From: Chlorophyllum brunneum
Lineage: Eukaryota > Basidiomycota > Agaricomycetes > Agaricales > Agaricaceae
Direction of reading: 5' to 3'
Assembly (NCBI GenBank): GCA_963576785.1
Contig: OY756139.1
Location: forward strand, 4,278,001 to 4,342,000
Length of the DNA stretch: 64,000 bases
Positions 1-11,624 of this stretch are shown one piece after another. The position numbers and the translations under genes were made by a program. The notes beneath the pieces were generated by a model. The model saw only the letters and a list, made by a program, of their open reading frames with translations. It had not been told where the DNA came from and searched no databases. Numbering within the stretch: position 1 is the stretch's first letter; every line of letters starts with the position of its first letter.

Positions 1-1692
1 ATTACTCCATGGACATGATGCTCCTGGATTCCTTTGGGGTGATTTGAAAACCCGCTTTGGGACACCTTCTCCTGCCATGGTGTATTCAATCCTGCAAAGA
101 ATATTGTGAAAGCGCATTTCAGGGAACCAAGATCCTTGGGGGCTGGGCATTTAGATACAATATTGGGATCTTTAGGATCCCATAATTATGTTGATACATG
201 CGAATCCATGAATGAGAAGTGTTTCAACACTTCTCAATTTTCTTGTTTCTCCACGCGTATGCCCAATCAGTATTTAAGAGTACCGGATCAAATTAGATCT
301 CGATTGTTAAGCAATGATCAAATCATAATGCCACTAGAAGAATATAGTGACATATGGTTATTAGACTCAGGGGCATCATGTCATTATACCCCTTATGTGG
401 AAGACTTCATCAACTTCGAAGAACTCGAAGTTTCGATCCCAATTAAGACTGTAGGAGCACAAGGTCCCTACCTTAATGCGGTTGGTCTTGGTGCAGTTAT
501 GCTTAAGCATAGAGTCTATAATAGGAAGACTGATAGCATTCAACCAACACAGATATTAATATATCCAGTCTTCCTTCTAAAAGAAACCTTTGAATGACTA
601 ATGTCAGTGGGACAGTTATGCCAAGATGGCAAAACTGTTAGAATAGATGCCAACAAATCAGTAGTAATTGATAGCAAAGGAAATGCTATTCTTCAAGCAT
701 ATCCTTCAGCAAGTCGCAACACTACTCTACATTTTGTTAATACCAAAATTGTACATTCGGAACATGCAACTATGGCTGCAGATCCAATTGTTGGCTACAA
801 AGTTGTACATGTGAGATTGGGACACCCCTCTAATTGTATCCTCAATCACTTTGAGAAAAATACAATTGGGTTTACTCTGGTGTGGATTCCCAAGCAAAAA
901 CCAGTCTGTGATGGTTGTGCCAAGGGAAAGATGCACCAGAAACCCTTTAGAGAAAACCCTACACATGCAAAGCGTCCATTCGAAAGAATTTACTCAGATT
1001 TAGTTGAACTTCCAATTCTTTCTTACCATAAATTTAAATGGGTCATGACCATAATGGACGACTTTTCCTCTCATGGATGGATTTGTTTCCTCCATAAGAA
1101 ATCAGAAGCAGCAGAAGAAATGAAAAATTTCATTGCTTTAATTCAGACTTAATATGAGACTAAATTAAAATATCTCTGCACTGATAGAGGAGGAGAATAT
1201 GCAACTGACAAGTTACAATCTCATTTGCGCTCATTAGGGATTATACATGAGACTAGTGCACCATACATACACCAACAAAATGGTCGAGCAGAACACTTGA
1301 ACCAAACTTTAATGCATAAAGCAGAAGCCATGAGGCATCATGCTTGTATTCCTGATGGTTGGTGGGAGTTTTCTATAGATCATGCAATACATATCTATAA
1401 TAAAACACCAGTATCATGGCTCATGTGGAAAACACCTTATGAAGTGTTGAATCAGAAGATTCCAGACATCTCCAAAGAGAGAGTCTTTGGCTGCGGTGCT
1501 TATGTCTTTCTCCCAAAAGAGATAAGAGACAATAAACTGACAGCAAAGTCAGAACTCATGATCTTCCTTGGTTGGACATCAGACAGGAAAAACTATTGTT
1601 TCATGAGGCACCTAAGTGGAAATGTTATCTATACATCTCCGACAGCCGTATTTAGTAAAGAACACTTCCCCAAATGTATTGGGAAGAAGTGA
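1..1692 (+). pseudogene. Copia-1 gag end, protease, GAG-pre-integrase and integrase
   Basis: This is the N-terminal half of a Copia polyprotein. The aspartic protease motif WLLDSGASCHYTP is at about 355-393. A GAG-pre-integrase segment with RLGHPS and CDGCAKGK (HHCC-type zinc binding) is at about 813-930. The integrase core follows, with FERIYSDL, the MDDFS block and DRGGEY at about 1183-1200, then the HIHQQNGRAEHLNQT block. In-frame stops occur at 16-18, 40-42, 595-597 (TGA), 1150-1152 (TAA) and 1690-1692 (TGA). Most sit where related proteins carry Arg or Gln, fitting CGA to TGA and CAA to TAA. The frame continues unshifted into the RT half. Non-functional. Confidence 0.9.
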
Positions 1693-1701
1693 GAAGAACG
1701 G

Positions 1702-3999
1702 ATGAACCAACCATCATCTTCTACTTCTCGAAGCACACCTTCGGAAGTAATTGTCTTCCATGCTCCAGATCCATATACCAGTGTACCTATTAATAGACCA
1801 CCAAATCCTATACTCCGAACTTCTCCTGAAAGTTCTCCAGAAGATAGGACTTATAGATCTGTTCATGGACGTATTCCAACTCCTTTCCCTGAACCTAAAA
1901 AGAATAAAGGAAAGGGAAAAGCACCAAATATTGATACAGATGTTCAGGAGGAGTGGGATAGTATTGTTCAAAACATTCTCTTTCCACCAAGAGAAGCACA
2001 AACACCAGAAGATGATGACAGTGATGGGTTATCATATGCTGATCCACCCAATCACCCTGAAGGTCCGAACCATCCACCTTCTCCAAGAGATGATCCGGAT
2101 GTACAACCTTTCATACCCTATACCCCTATCGAAGATGATTGGAATGCTGGTCCTTCTGTACCACGAGGTCACTCGGATCAAATACTGGTTCCTGAAATAC
2201 CTCAGAGACCACAAAGAACCAGAAAAGTACCTGAACGTCCAGGGAACTTCTATGGTTCTACAAAGTATCTGACCAAAATTCTCCAGGACTATGAAATGTT
2301 CCAACCTCCTAAGTCAAAAATAACAAGTTCTACAAGTAGACTTGTTAGACAAATTCAATCAGAACTTTCCAAACCTGGAATAATCGATAGACGTTCTCAG
2401 CATAAAGCTTCTACAATAGAAGACTTATGCAGAGAAGGAGGAGTAGGGATGATTGATTATCTGTGCACTCAAGAAGTCGAATCACCATTAGTTCCTATTT
2501 CTTTCAAGGATCTAGATCAACTACCACCAGAAGAGAAATCTAAATGGTGGAAAGCATGCTTAGAAGAGTTAAATTCACTCAGAGAAAGACATGTTTATGA
2601 CTTAGCTAAACTTCTGCCTGGAAGAAGAGCTGTCAAAAATAGATGGGTCTTCACACCCAAATCAGACAGTCGATACCGTGCTCGACTAGTAGCAAAAGGA
2701 TTCTCTCAGATAGAGGGAATCAATGATGATGAATTATTTTCACCAGTAGTCCGTTATGAGACAGCACGACTTATATTTGCAGTCGCTGCCCTCAACGATT
2801 GGGAGATGCTCAGTTTAGATGTTAAAACTGCTTATCTCTATGGAAAACTGGATGAAGAACTCTATATGGAACTTCCAGAAGGTTTCAATACAGGTCGTGG
2901 TAATACGGTTTGGAAATTAAACCGAGCCATATATGGACTAAAGCAGTCTGGACAACAATGGTGGAAGGAATTGACTAAGTCAATGACTGACCTAGGATTT
3001 GTCCAATCCAAGTTAGATGCTGGAGGCTATTATTACTATGACCCTGAAACCAAAGAGCTTATTATAGCTCTTGTCTATGTAAATAACTCAATGTTCATTG
3101 GAATCAGAGGTTTGAGACTTCTACACGAGAAGTGAGCACTCTTTATGAAGAAATGGGAATGCTGAGACCTTGGTCCAACCAAAGAGTTTCTTGGCATGAA
3201 GATTTCGCAAAATCCTATAAACTGATCAATTACCCTAGACCAAATGGATTATCTAGGAAAGGTTCTTGATCAATTTAAAGTAATTGGAAAAGAAGAAATC
3301 CCATTACCAAATGGATTTATCTTTGAATCCAATACAGGACAAGTGACACCTGATTTCATAAAGAGGTATCAACAGTTAGTAGGATCAGTTATGTATCTGA
3401 TGATAGGCAGTCAGCCCAACATAGCCTTTGCCATTGTCAAATTATCACAACATATGACCAATCCTACCAAAGCGCATTATAATGCAGGCTTACATTTGCT
3501 AAAGTATCTTAATGCTACTCACAAATATAGAATTACCTATAATGGAAGTTCTATGGAAGGCCTTAATGCCTTTTCTGACTCTGATTGGGCTGGTGATCCA
3601 ATTAGTTGTAAATCTGTGACTGGATATTTCTGTTTATTAGCCAGTGGAGCCATTGCTTGGCTAAGTATAAAACAGAAAACTGTTGCATTATTTTCCACCG
3701 AAGCTGAGTATATGGCTCTTTCAGATTGCAGTCGACAACTTGTTTGGACTGCCAATTTGTTGGAAGAAATTGGTATCCAATCATTGGCTCCTTATCTCTT
3801 CAGTGATAATGAGGGCTCAATATTTTGGGCCAAAAATCCAGTAACAGAAAAATGATCAAAACACACCGACGTCAAATACCATTACATTTGTGACTTGGTA
3901 GAAGAAGGAAAGATTGAAATATTCTCTGTGAAAGGCACAGAAAATCCTGCCAATATTCTCACAAAGAATTTAGACAAAATTAAATTCAATCTATTCTGA
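1702..3999 (+). pseudogene. Copia-1 reverse transcriptase and RNase H
   Basis: After a Ser/Pro/Asp-rich linker (about 1702-2300) comes the RVT_2-type RT: NRWVFTPKSDSRYRARLVAKG at about 2638-2700, LDVKTAYLYGKLDEELYM at about 2815, and AIYGLKQSGQQWW at about 2929. The catalytic YVDD motif reads YVNN (about 3076-3087), with both Asp changed to Asn, so polymerase activity is lost. RNase H follows: the DSDWAGDP, STEAEYMALSD and SDNEGSIF motifs lie between 3570 and 3825, and a NPANILTKNL-type C-terminus ends at the TGA at 3997-3999. Internal stops at 3133-3135 and 3853-3855, and two or more between them, are again mostly TGA at Arg positions. Same frame as the integrase half. Confidence 0.92.
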
Positions 4000-4047
4000 C
4001 CTCACCTTGGCTTGATGTTTGAGTGATTAAAACTCTACATCAATACA

Positions 4048-4060
4048 GAGCAAGGAGGAG
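4048..4060 (+). promoter_or_regulatory. Copia-1 polypurine tract
   Basis: GAGCAAGGAGGAG directly abuts the 3' LTR. A purine run in this position primes plus-strand DNA synthesis in LTR retrotransposons. Confidence 0.75.
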
Positions 4061-4641
4061 TGTTGAAGTTTCGGACATATTCTAGAAATAGACTATGAGG
4101 TCATTATGATAATAATAGACTGATCTGTTACTTTCCAGTAACTTCAATCTGTAGCAACTTCCTATGAGTTGCTCTGCATACAATAAGAGTCATAAAGTCA
4201 ATTGGTACTTGATAGATTATTCTACATAGTTCCAATGACTGGTATAATGAGTTCCGCAGTACTCCACAGACACTACACTGCAGTTAATAGGAGTCATAAG
4301 GAACCTTCTATGCATTCCTAGTATTTTATGTAGTATGACTTGCCCATGCTCTAACATGTATATAAACCCCATGTAGCAGACCTAGTTCTGCATCTTGTTC
4401 AATTGAACAACTTCTTCATCATCGCTTATCTTCTTGAGTACAACACAAGTCTTGATCTCCTCAACTTTGACCAATCTACCTCTGACACCAACTGCTTCAT
4501 TACTAATATCTGTCTATCTGAATTACCTTTCTATAGGTATCAGATAGAAGCTTATTATCTTGGTGAGTAGACCCTACATTCTCTCCCACTGCATTTACTG
4601 CTGCCCCCAGCAAACAACTTGTTACGGTCATTTCCTCAACA
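4061..4641 (+). repeat. Copia-1 3' LTR (581 bp)
   Basis: Bounded by TGTTGA and TCAACA, preceded by a purine tract, and matching the solo LTR at 58891-59462 end to end. A TATA-like ATGTATATAAACC lies at about 4357-4369. Bases 4642-4785 beyond it show no gene. Confidence 0.93.
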
Positions 4642-4785
4642 AATGTGAGTTCATTGAACTCATCAGCAACCACATTCGATCCATTCCCAAATTCCCTCTA
4701 CTGTGGATGATATGTAGTTGACCAGGGTGGCATCTCAAGTACTTGCTATTGCAGCCAGACTTTCAGGTCACCTGTAAATGGAAGG

Positions 4786-5050
4786 TGTTAACCAGTGAAT
4801 AGGGTTGCTCAAATGAAGCAAATGAGTGAAACTATAGAATTCCAAACTAGAGATACTGTTACATTTGTTGTAGTGTTTTATAGGGTTTTACTGGAAGCAA
4901 CGGAAAAGGGAATATCAATGGGTTAGAGTTCTGAGGTCATAGACAAGTCATTGTAAGATCATAAATGAGTCAGGAGTGGAGAGGAGTGGAGAGAAGTGGA
5001 GAGAAGTGGAGAAAAGAAATTGGAGTAGGGTACAGGGTATGTTGGTAACA
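4786..5050 (-). repeat. GypB-1 3' LTR (265 bp)
   Basis: Bounded on the plus strand by TGTTAA and GTAACA. Nearly identical to 26585-26839, but with four instead of three copies of a 10-bp GGAGTGGAGA-type unit, which explains the 10-bp length difference. The minus strand carries CCCTATAAAACAC as TATA box, giving its direction. Confidence 0.9.
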
Positions 5051-5089
5051 TAAGGTCCTTCCTATATTTGAAGTTATATGAGAAAATGT

Positions 5090-5866
5090 TCAGAGGGAAC
5101 TGTAAGGTTCTCTGGTCATATTGGACATAGTGACATTGTTGTAGACTTTGTCATAATGGTTATCTTGGTAGCATGTGGTAGATTTGTGAGAGGAGAATTT
5201 GGCATCTTCAAAGTCTTCTTTTTCTTCCTTGGTAATCTTGTCATATTTACAATAGTTGGAGATATGGCCTGGGGAGTATTTGTTACAATTCTTGCAATAA
5301 TATTTGGGGCAATTCATGATTTGGTGGGAGGGTTTCTTCTTATGGCAGATAGGACAGTGATAAGCTGGGCAATCAAGACGATAATGTCCAGGGGTGAAAG
5401 TCATGCAGATGGAGCATTGAAAGAATCTGCAGTCGAGGGAGTAATGGCCAAATCATTGACATTGGTAGCATCAGGCTGCTGATTGGTTTGGAGTCTTATG
5501 GGGAGTGGTGGTGGTGAAATGGGGAGCTGGTTGTTTAACTCTGGACCTTGAAGGTCCTGGTGTATTCTGGGATCGGATGGGAGGATGGGGAATGGATACT
5601 GTAGTGTAGGTGGACTTTCAGGCAAGTTGTTTGGGGCATGGCTGAGGTTTTCCATGATGGAAAAGGTCTTTAAGAGCAGCTCCAGCTCCGCAAGATTTGA
5701 GGCTTCTTTTATAATATTTAATGTTGTTGTTAAGTCCTGGAATTGAATCTTGGTGGTATTGGATGAGTTGTTGGTTAAACACAAGATCAATGAGATTAGC
5801 TCTTTGATCATTTGTATGCATGAAATGCATGGCTTGAATAATGTGACTTGTTGTTGAGAGGAATTC
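5090..5866 (-). pseudogene. GypB-1 ORF3, C-terminal part with four tandem CCHC knuckles
   Basis: One minus-strand frame runs from the L1 insertion point to the stop at 5090, with three internal stops. Its second half holds four consecutive zinc knuckles (about 5230-5470): CYQC..FGHYSLDC, CSICMTFTPGHYRLDC, CPICHKKKPSHQIMNC and CKNCNKYSPGHISNYC. The last three are CX2CX6HX4C, joined by short aromatic linkers such as PAYH and PKYY. The N-terminal parts are at 19152-19493 and 19867-20214. The protein lies after pol, just before the 3' LTR, so it is not the ordinary Gag. A nucleic-acid-binding role is inferred from the knuckles only. Dead in this copy. Confidence 0.7.
5852..5866 (-). repeat. L1 target-site duplication, 3' copy (15 bp)
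   Basis: GAATTCCTCTCAACA on the minus strand directly follows the L1 poly(A). The identical 15 bases occur on the plus strand at 19479-19493, because that end was later inverted. Confidence 0.85.
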
Positions 5867-5879
5867 TTTTTTTTTTTTT

Positions 5880-6316
5880 AAAAATCAACAATTTATATAG
5901 CAGTGCTCGATTGCAGTCCGCATGTACATATATACAAAGGTAGAACATACAGAATGTTCAGAGCAAGGAAAGTAGACTAAATGTAGACTAACCCCATGAG
6001 ACTTGATACCATCTAGCGCGTACACTAGAGAGATGTTTGGTACCTAAGTTGAACGGCGGAAAGAAGAATGAGAGGAATTCGGAGAGAGAGAGTGAAGGAG
6101 AGAAATTGATAGAAAGGAACTATCGACTCGCAAACACAAGGGAGAACAATGAACGGTACTAGCGTGTGGGAGGGCTTTTGCCCAGACACCACGGGAATGA
6201 TGGACACTGAATGAAAACTATATAAAATAGTAGACGAGCAAGGGAAGGAGAGATAGAGAAATGGGAATGAAATCCATAACCAGGAGAACATAAGAAAAAG
6301 AGAAAAAGAAAAGGAT
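5880..6316 (-). other. L1 3' UTR
   Basis: Non-coding tail between the ORF2 stop and poly(A). Strongly similar in all five LINE copies, and ends in AAATTGTTGATT before the A run. No gene seen. Confidence 0.7.
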
Positions 6317-9300
6317 TCACACAGGCACAGACCCAAACCTCTGATGGACTTGATGACAATGTAGCAGGGGTATTGAACTGGTGCGGAAACAAGAGCAATC
6401 AGGCTCCGGGGGGAAGCTGAACGTGGTAGGGTTATGATGCAAGAAGTTGACTAGTGCCTTGATGGTGTCGATGCCAAGATGATGATCGAAGGTGTTACAA
6501 TAATAGAGGATGTGCGACCTAGTCTGGACCATTTGATTGGCATAGTGGTGGCAAGATAGGTTCTTGTTGGGGAAGAACCATAGTCGGTATTCACCAATTG
6601 GGGCATGGCATAGGATGGCACAACATGCTCTTGTGAAGAGCTGTGGCTGGTAACCGCATTCTCGTATCCAGGGACTGGACTTGATGTGCGACAGTAAAGC
6701 AGAGGCTCCATTTGCTCACACTAGGAGGTAAAGGAAGGAGCTACTGCTGTATTTTTTGAAGCCAAACATGGCTTGCCATGTGTGAATGGCTCATTCAGTG
6801 GACTTCTTGCATAAGTAGTCTATGGAGTTAGGGACTCGGTGATTTCGACCCTGGTTAGGCCAGGCGACTGTTTGGATCCAATTATGTGTGGCTTTTTGTA
6901 TTCCATATTTGCACTTTGACGGAGTGTGGTAAAACAAGAGGCTGTGTTGGTCAGACTTGTTGAACCAAGCCAGGAGTGCCTTCGATGTAAGGATAGACTG
7001 TTGCTGGCAAGAGTGTGGCAAGCAATCAAGTAGGAGCCGGGAGGCTGTGAGGGAGTCGGTGAACACATGAATATGTTTGATCTGGTCATAGTTGTTGGTG
7101 GTGAGTACCTTGGTAATTCCCAGGTATTGCACGACCAGTTCTGTGTCAGTCAACATCGTTCCTCCAAGTCTCTTCATGATAGAGCTCCCTCTGTCTAAGT
7201 GTTGAATAGTAGCTACCACCGTGAACTGGCTAGCAAGTGGGTTTGGGTTGGGGTGGACTGAGCCGTCCATGCTGATAATAATGGACTTGAAGTCCATCAT
7301 CACATTTGTCGTAACATCATCCCAAAGTGTCTTTGAGAGGTGAGGGTTGTCCTGGTTGAATCCTATGAAAGATACATTAGTAGGGAAGCGGTCAAGTAAC
7401 CTACATCCGGGCCAGACAGATTTGGAAACAGAGTTAAAATGTTCTATGTACTGAGTCTCGGGGGTGGGGTGCAAAACATCCATCACAGCTCCAAGTGTCT
7501 TCTTCTTCTGAATCTCCATGAAATTCTTGATGTGAAGGCGGTGGGGGGAAGAATGATACTCCTTCATCAATCTTGCCAATGTATGTTCATCATCCAATGT
7601 GTGAAGCCTTGATGTTTGTCATTTGGCCAACTTTCAGAGGTGGAGTTTGATGGGCATGAGCCCCGCGAGGGACTTGACACTGCCAGTGGGAGAAGTCCGG
7701 AAGGCTCCAGTAATCCAGAGGGCCGCGCTTCACTGTATCTTGTTGAGAATTTTGCAAGTCCCTTTTGTTCATGACTTGTTGTGAAACCAAAGTTGGTATC
7801 CATATGTCGCCACTGGTATGACACACAAACAGTATAGTAATCTTTTATTACCAGGGGACAAACCTTGTACGGAGTTCTCTAGCATTTTCATTGCCTTGAT
7901 CATTGATATAGCCTTGGCGGAGTAGTAGCGGACGTGCTCCTTGAAGGTTAACGTCTGGTCAAAGTAGAAACTGAGGTAATGCCAGTGGGCTTTTGGTTTG
8001 AGAGGGGTGTGGCCAGTGAACGGTGGGGATCCCAAATCAATAGAGGGATTGGAGTCCTGTCTCGCATGTGTGAAGTGATAGACTTCGGACTTACTGTGTT
8101 CAATTTCCAGGCCAAATTCATTCATGAGCCACTCCATTTTGTGGTACATGTGTTGAAGTATTTCGATGTTCCGTTCAAGGGATGGGGATTGCATGACTAG
8201 GGTGCCATCATCTACAAAAGATAGGATATCAAAATCCCATCTGTCATGGTGATCCTCCATATGGACGTCAAAGATTCGAAGGAGGGGGGCAAGGTACAGG
8301 GCAGAGAGAATGGGACTCAGGGCTGAGCCTTGGCCCACTCCCACTGCTGCGTCATATTCTGGGGAGTTTTTGTTGTTCCACTGGTAGGTAGTACGGTGTT
8401 CTTTGAGGTAATTATTGAAGAACCCCGTGATTTGAGGAGGAAATCCTTGTCAAGTGAGGATGTCGGTAAGGAGGTCATGGTTGAGGGAGGGGAAGAATTG
8501 GGCAACATCAAATGCGAGCACCAATGTCTTCTTCTTCTTCGTCCAAGCTCCCTGGATGATGTGAGTTAGGAAAAGCCCTGCATCCTCAGTGGATCATTGT
8601 CGGATGGCTCCCAGTTGGTGAGGGTGGAGAACCTTGAATTTCACCACCTCGAATTGGAGTTGTTTGGCTAGCATTTTCTCTATTAACTTGCCAAGTGTGT
8701 TGAGTAGGACAATCGGTCTGAACGCCTTCAGGGTGGAGTAGTTGGGTTTGTTGGGTTTGGGGATAATAACCGACATTGACTTTTTGAAGTGCGTGGGCCA
8801 ATGTCCAAGAGATAGGCATGCGTGGCTGATTCTGAGGAGAAGATCAGCGCAGGTGTCAATGGCGGTGATCTGTTTAAGGTGGGACCAGGAAATGTGGTCG
8901 GGGCCAGGGGCAGAAGAATTCAAGGTATCCTTGAGTGATTCCATCATCTCAAGGAGAGAGAAATCTACCCAAGTCCTATTCTCCATCCCAATTGGCAGAG
9001 GAAGTTCATCTAAGACAGCTGTATTAACTGGTCTGTCATGAGCCGCATTATAGTGCTGGTCAAGGGCCATCCATAGGCTGTCCATAGTGAGACAAGGCCA
9101 GCCATTGTGGTGAATTGCTTCTGTAGCTGGGAGCACTCGTGCTTTGACCTAGGGCATCAGATCTCATGGATGCCAATTATCGACTGAGATTTCTTGGATC
9201 TTCTTGTCAAAATAAGCTCTTTTCGTTTTCCTTGTGGTCTTGTGAAATGCATTCCATTTGTGCTTGTTCTTGCAGTCTGCATGGTGTGTTGCAAGAGCAG

Positions 9301-10283
9301 TAGAGCACTCCTCATTCCACCAGGTTTTGGACCTAGTGGTGATCTTGGTTTTCTTTGCATTGCAATTCCAGGACCTGTCAAATAAACCTCCCAATTTGGC
9401 AACAGCTCTCTCCAGCTTGTCCATGTTATTCATCAGCCAGTTCTTGGTGTTAATTCCTTCCATGATGTCCATCAGGAATTTGGTTTCCTCTTCCGATTCT
9501 CTGGGAATTGTTAATCTTTCGATGATGACTTCCATCTGCGGAATAGGAATCCTGATTAGAAGGGGGGCATGGTCCGAATTGTATCAATCACCTTCCTGGA
9601 TAGCATGGATGGGGATGTATGGTAACATTCCTGAAACAAACAACAGATCTATGACTGTGTCTGGTAGGTTGGGGTCTGAGGCATAGCCAGTTGGTATAGC
9701 CGCAGATGGGATTGACCTCTCTAAGTTGAGGGCTTCAGTGATCATGAGGAGACAGTCCGCACTCGCCGGATGTTGGTCTGTTGAAGGGTCCCATTGCTCA
9801 GATCGAATGTTAATATCTCCACCCAGTAAGAGAAAGGGCGGAAGGTCGAAGAGGTGCTCCTCGAGGAAGTGGAGCGCAGTGTTACGGCTGTCATTGTATA
9901 CATTCAGCAGCAGTAGTTCTTCTCCTCCTGCACAAAGAGAGATACACAAGAGGTCTCGATGATTTATAATGTCTCTTCTAACGGAAGGTCAGAGATGCTT
10001 GAGTCTCTTGTGAGCGAAGGCAAGGACTCGGGGAGTGGTACGGTGTTCCATGTTCACCATCCGTTGGGGGTGATGCCAGTGTCCAACTTGGAGGACTTCT
10101 TCGGCAACAATTGGATATGAAAGGAGCATCCAGTCTGGGTGAACCGGGCCTCCCACAAGGGGGGAGCCGTCATTGGAGATGGGGGAGAGGATATCACAGA
10201 GGTATCTCCATGGAGGTTCTTGTATGAGGAGGAGGTCAATGTCACCTCTACGCATGAGGACTGTCTCCATCACTCCATACGAT
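6317..10283 (-). pseudogene. L1 ORF2: APE endonuclease, RT, RNase H, CCHC (most of it)
   Basis: Reading leftward: endonuclease with LLIQEPPWRY (about 10210), LLLGGDINIRSEQW (about 9825) and the DTVIDLLFVSG region (about 9650). RT with SVIIPKPNKPNYS (about 8755), the VGQGSALSPILSALY block (about 8300-8345) and catalytic FVDDGTL (about 8195-8215). RNase H with MDGSVHPNPNPLASQF (about 7230-7270), DTELVVQYLGI and VFTDS. The C-terminal CX2CX9HX4C knuckle is at about 6500-6560. At least six stops or frameshifts break it. The first ~29 codons lie beyond GypA-1 at 17115-17202. It would nick the target and reverse transcribe the LINE RNA. Inactive here. Confidence 0.88.
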
Positions 10284-10585
10284 TGTTACGACCTTAGTCT
10301 CTGACTCAGGTTGCAAGCCTTTGGATACAGGAAAGGAAGTAGAGAAAGGAAGAAGGGATGATACGATTGGTAAAGTGTAAGGAATACATCAAGTATTACT
10401 ACACTTTATATACTAGTGGTGAGGGCTAAGAATAAGGGAGTTGAGTAAAGGAGTCATAGGAGATGAGTAGAATGAGTCAGGCAGAAGGCATAGCCTCTAG
10501 GGGTGATACAGGAGATGAAACGAGTATGTGGGTACACGAGGTAACAGGCGCATGATAGGAATGAATGGCCTATAGTTCGTAACAA
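10284..10585 (-). repeat. GypA-1 3' LTR (302 bp)
   Basis: TGTTACGACC to GTTCGTAACA. On the minus strand it is preceded by the purine tract GAAAGGGAGGTA (about 10588-10599). Same family as the LTRs at 16814, 23981, 38849, 39869, 53570 and 58060. Confidence 0.93.
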
Positions 10586-10690
10586 TACCTCCCTTTCAAG
10601 CTTCATGTCCTCATGATGCATATTACTGTAAAGGTCCTTTGTAAAATAAAGCATACGAGATTTGGGGTAGATAGGAAACGCGATGAGTAT

Positions 10691-11527
10691 TTACTCATTC
10701 ATAGGCACGGCCGCTCCCAGAGCTCTGGCCAGGTCCTTCTTGTTTCCTCCGATGGGAGGTGCTTTGTCAACTCGTCGTAAGCCAATCCAGAGGGGTGTGT
10801 GTGGCGGTCCTTCTTTGAACAGGAAGTGGGTGTGATTGTTATATGTGGTGTTGTTGTTGGTGTGATTGCTTAAGAGCTTGTGCACGATGCCCTTCCAGTA
10901 ATCATTGTCCTTTTCACCTTCTGATTTCAAAGTGTTATATCCTGTCGGTGGGTGGAAGGTCATGGGTGTGATGGGGGGTACTACTGTGGTGAGGATGGTT
11001 TGAAGATGGGCTACTTCTTCTTCGATGTCGGGGTGAAGTAGTTGATCAGCGGCGGTTCTTCCTTGAGTCTTTTGTTCGCATGTGTAGCAGATGTGATGTT
11101 GGATGGGGAACGGGTCATTACTAACGAGTAGTCGGTTAACGATGTGGTGGGAGAGATTGTCGGTGCTCCTTGACTCGTACGTATTGAGTCGCTCAGCTAG
11201 GGCTACAAGGATGCTATGCATCTGCGCTCGTATGTTGGAGATGACGAGGAGTTGCAGGTCATCGTTGATTTTGTATAAGTGTCTTTCCAATTGATCTCTC
11301 CTTCCTTCATCGATGATGAACTGGTTGAGTCTCGGGGTGGCCTCGGATAAGGTGTCCATTATTTTAGAGGCGCCTTCTTGGGTTGCTTTCACTGCTGCGC
11401 CCAATAGTATTATGGTGTCAACTAGGGTTTCTCCTTCTACGAGTTCCTCGTGGCTGGTTCTTTCTGGAACGAGTTCCTCGAATTCTTTGAGGTAGGGGTA
11501 TGGGGTAAGTTGGCGTTCGGCAGGCAT
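10691..11527 (-). CDS. GypA-1 ORF3, 278-aa protein of unknown function
   Basis: An intact frame after pol and before the 3' LTR. I chose the MPAERQLTPYPYLKEF start because the GypA-4 copy (57116-57952) starts there with the same 278-aa length. The longer upstream reading is not conserved. The family is recognised in three GypA copies, the third (38473-38805) keeping only the C-terminal third. I recognise no catalytic motif. The N-terminal half is acidic and probably helical (VPERTSHEELVEGETLV), there is a CYTCEQ pair, and the C-terminal part holds a conserved YWKGIVHKLL and PLWIGLR stretch. It shows no signal peptide or membrane segment, which argues against an envelope gene. Function unknown. 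Confidence 0.75.
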   Translation of the reverse strand: MPAERQLTPYPYLKEFEELVPERTSHEELVEGETLVDTIILLGAAVKATQEGASKIMDTLSEATPRLNQFIIDEGRRDQLERHLYKINDDLQLLVISNIRAQMHSILVALAERLNTYESRSTDNLSHHIVNRLLVSNDPFPIQHHICYTCEQKTQGRTAADQLLHPDIEEEVAHLQTILTTVVPPITPMTFHPPTGYNTLKSEGEKDNDYWKGIVHKLLSNHTNNNTTYNNHTHFLFKEGPPHTPLWIGLRRVDKAPPIGGNKKDLARALGAAVPMNE

Positions 11528-11624
11528 GGTGTGTTGTAAAGATAATTGGTGAAGTCGAGTGTGAAGTGGATACCTCGATTGATGCGTTGAGTGTAGTGGT
11601 TGTTTGGAATGCAAGGTTTGTTGT

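Larger units (their letters stand above)
1..4641 (+). mobile_element. Copia-1: Ty1/copia retrotransposon, 5' end outside window
   Basis: The domain order protease, GAG-pre-integrase, integrase, RT, RNase H, then a polypurine tract and a 581-bp LTR, is diagnostic of Ty1/copia. All coding pieces lie in one frame from base 1 to 3999, with only in-frame stops, so the copy decayed by point mutation rather than by indels. The 5' LTR, primer site and start of gag lie left of the window. A solo copy of the same LTR is at 58891-59462 and a fragment at 60150-60216. Confidence 0.93.

Noticed and set aside
4786..5050. Independent solo LTR
   Set aside because: The flanking GAAGG matches GGAGG at 26840, and ORF3 continues up to it, so it is the 3' LTR of the 22-kb GypB-1.
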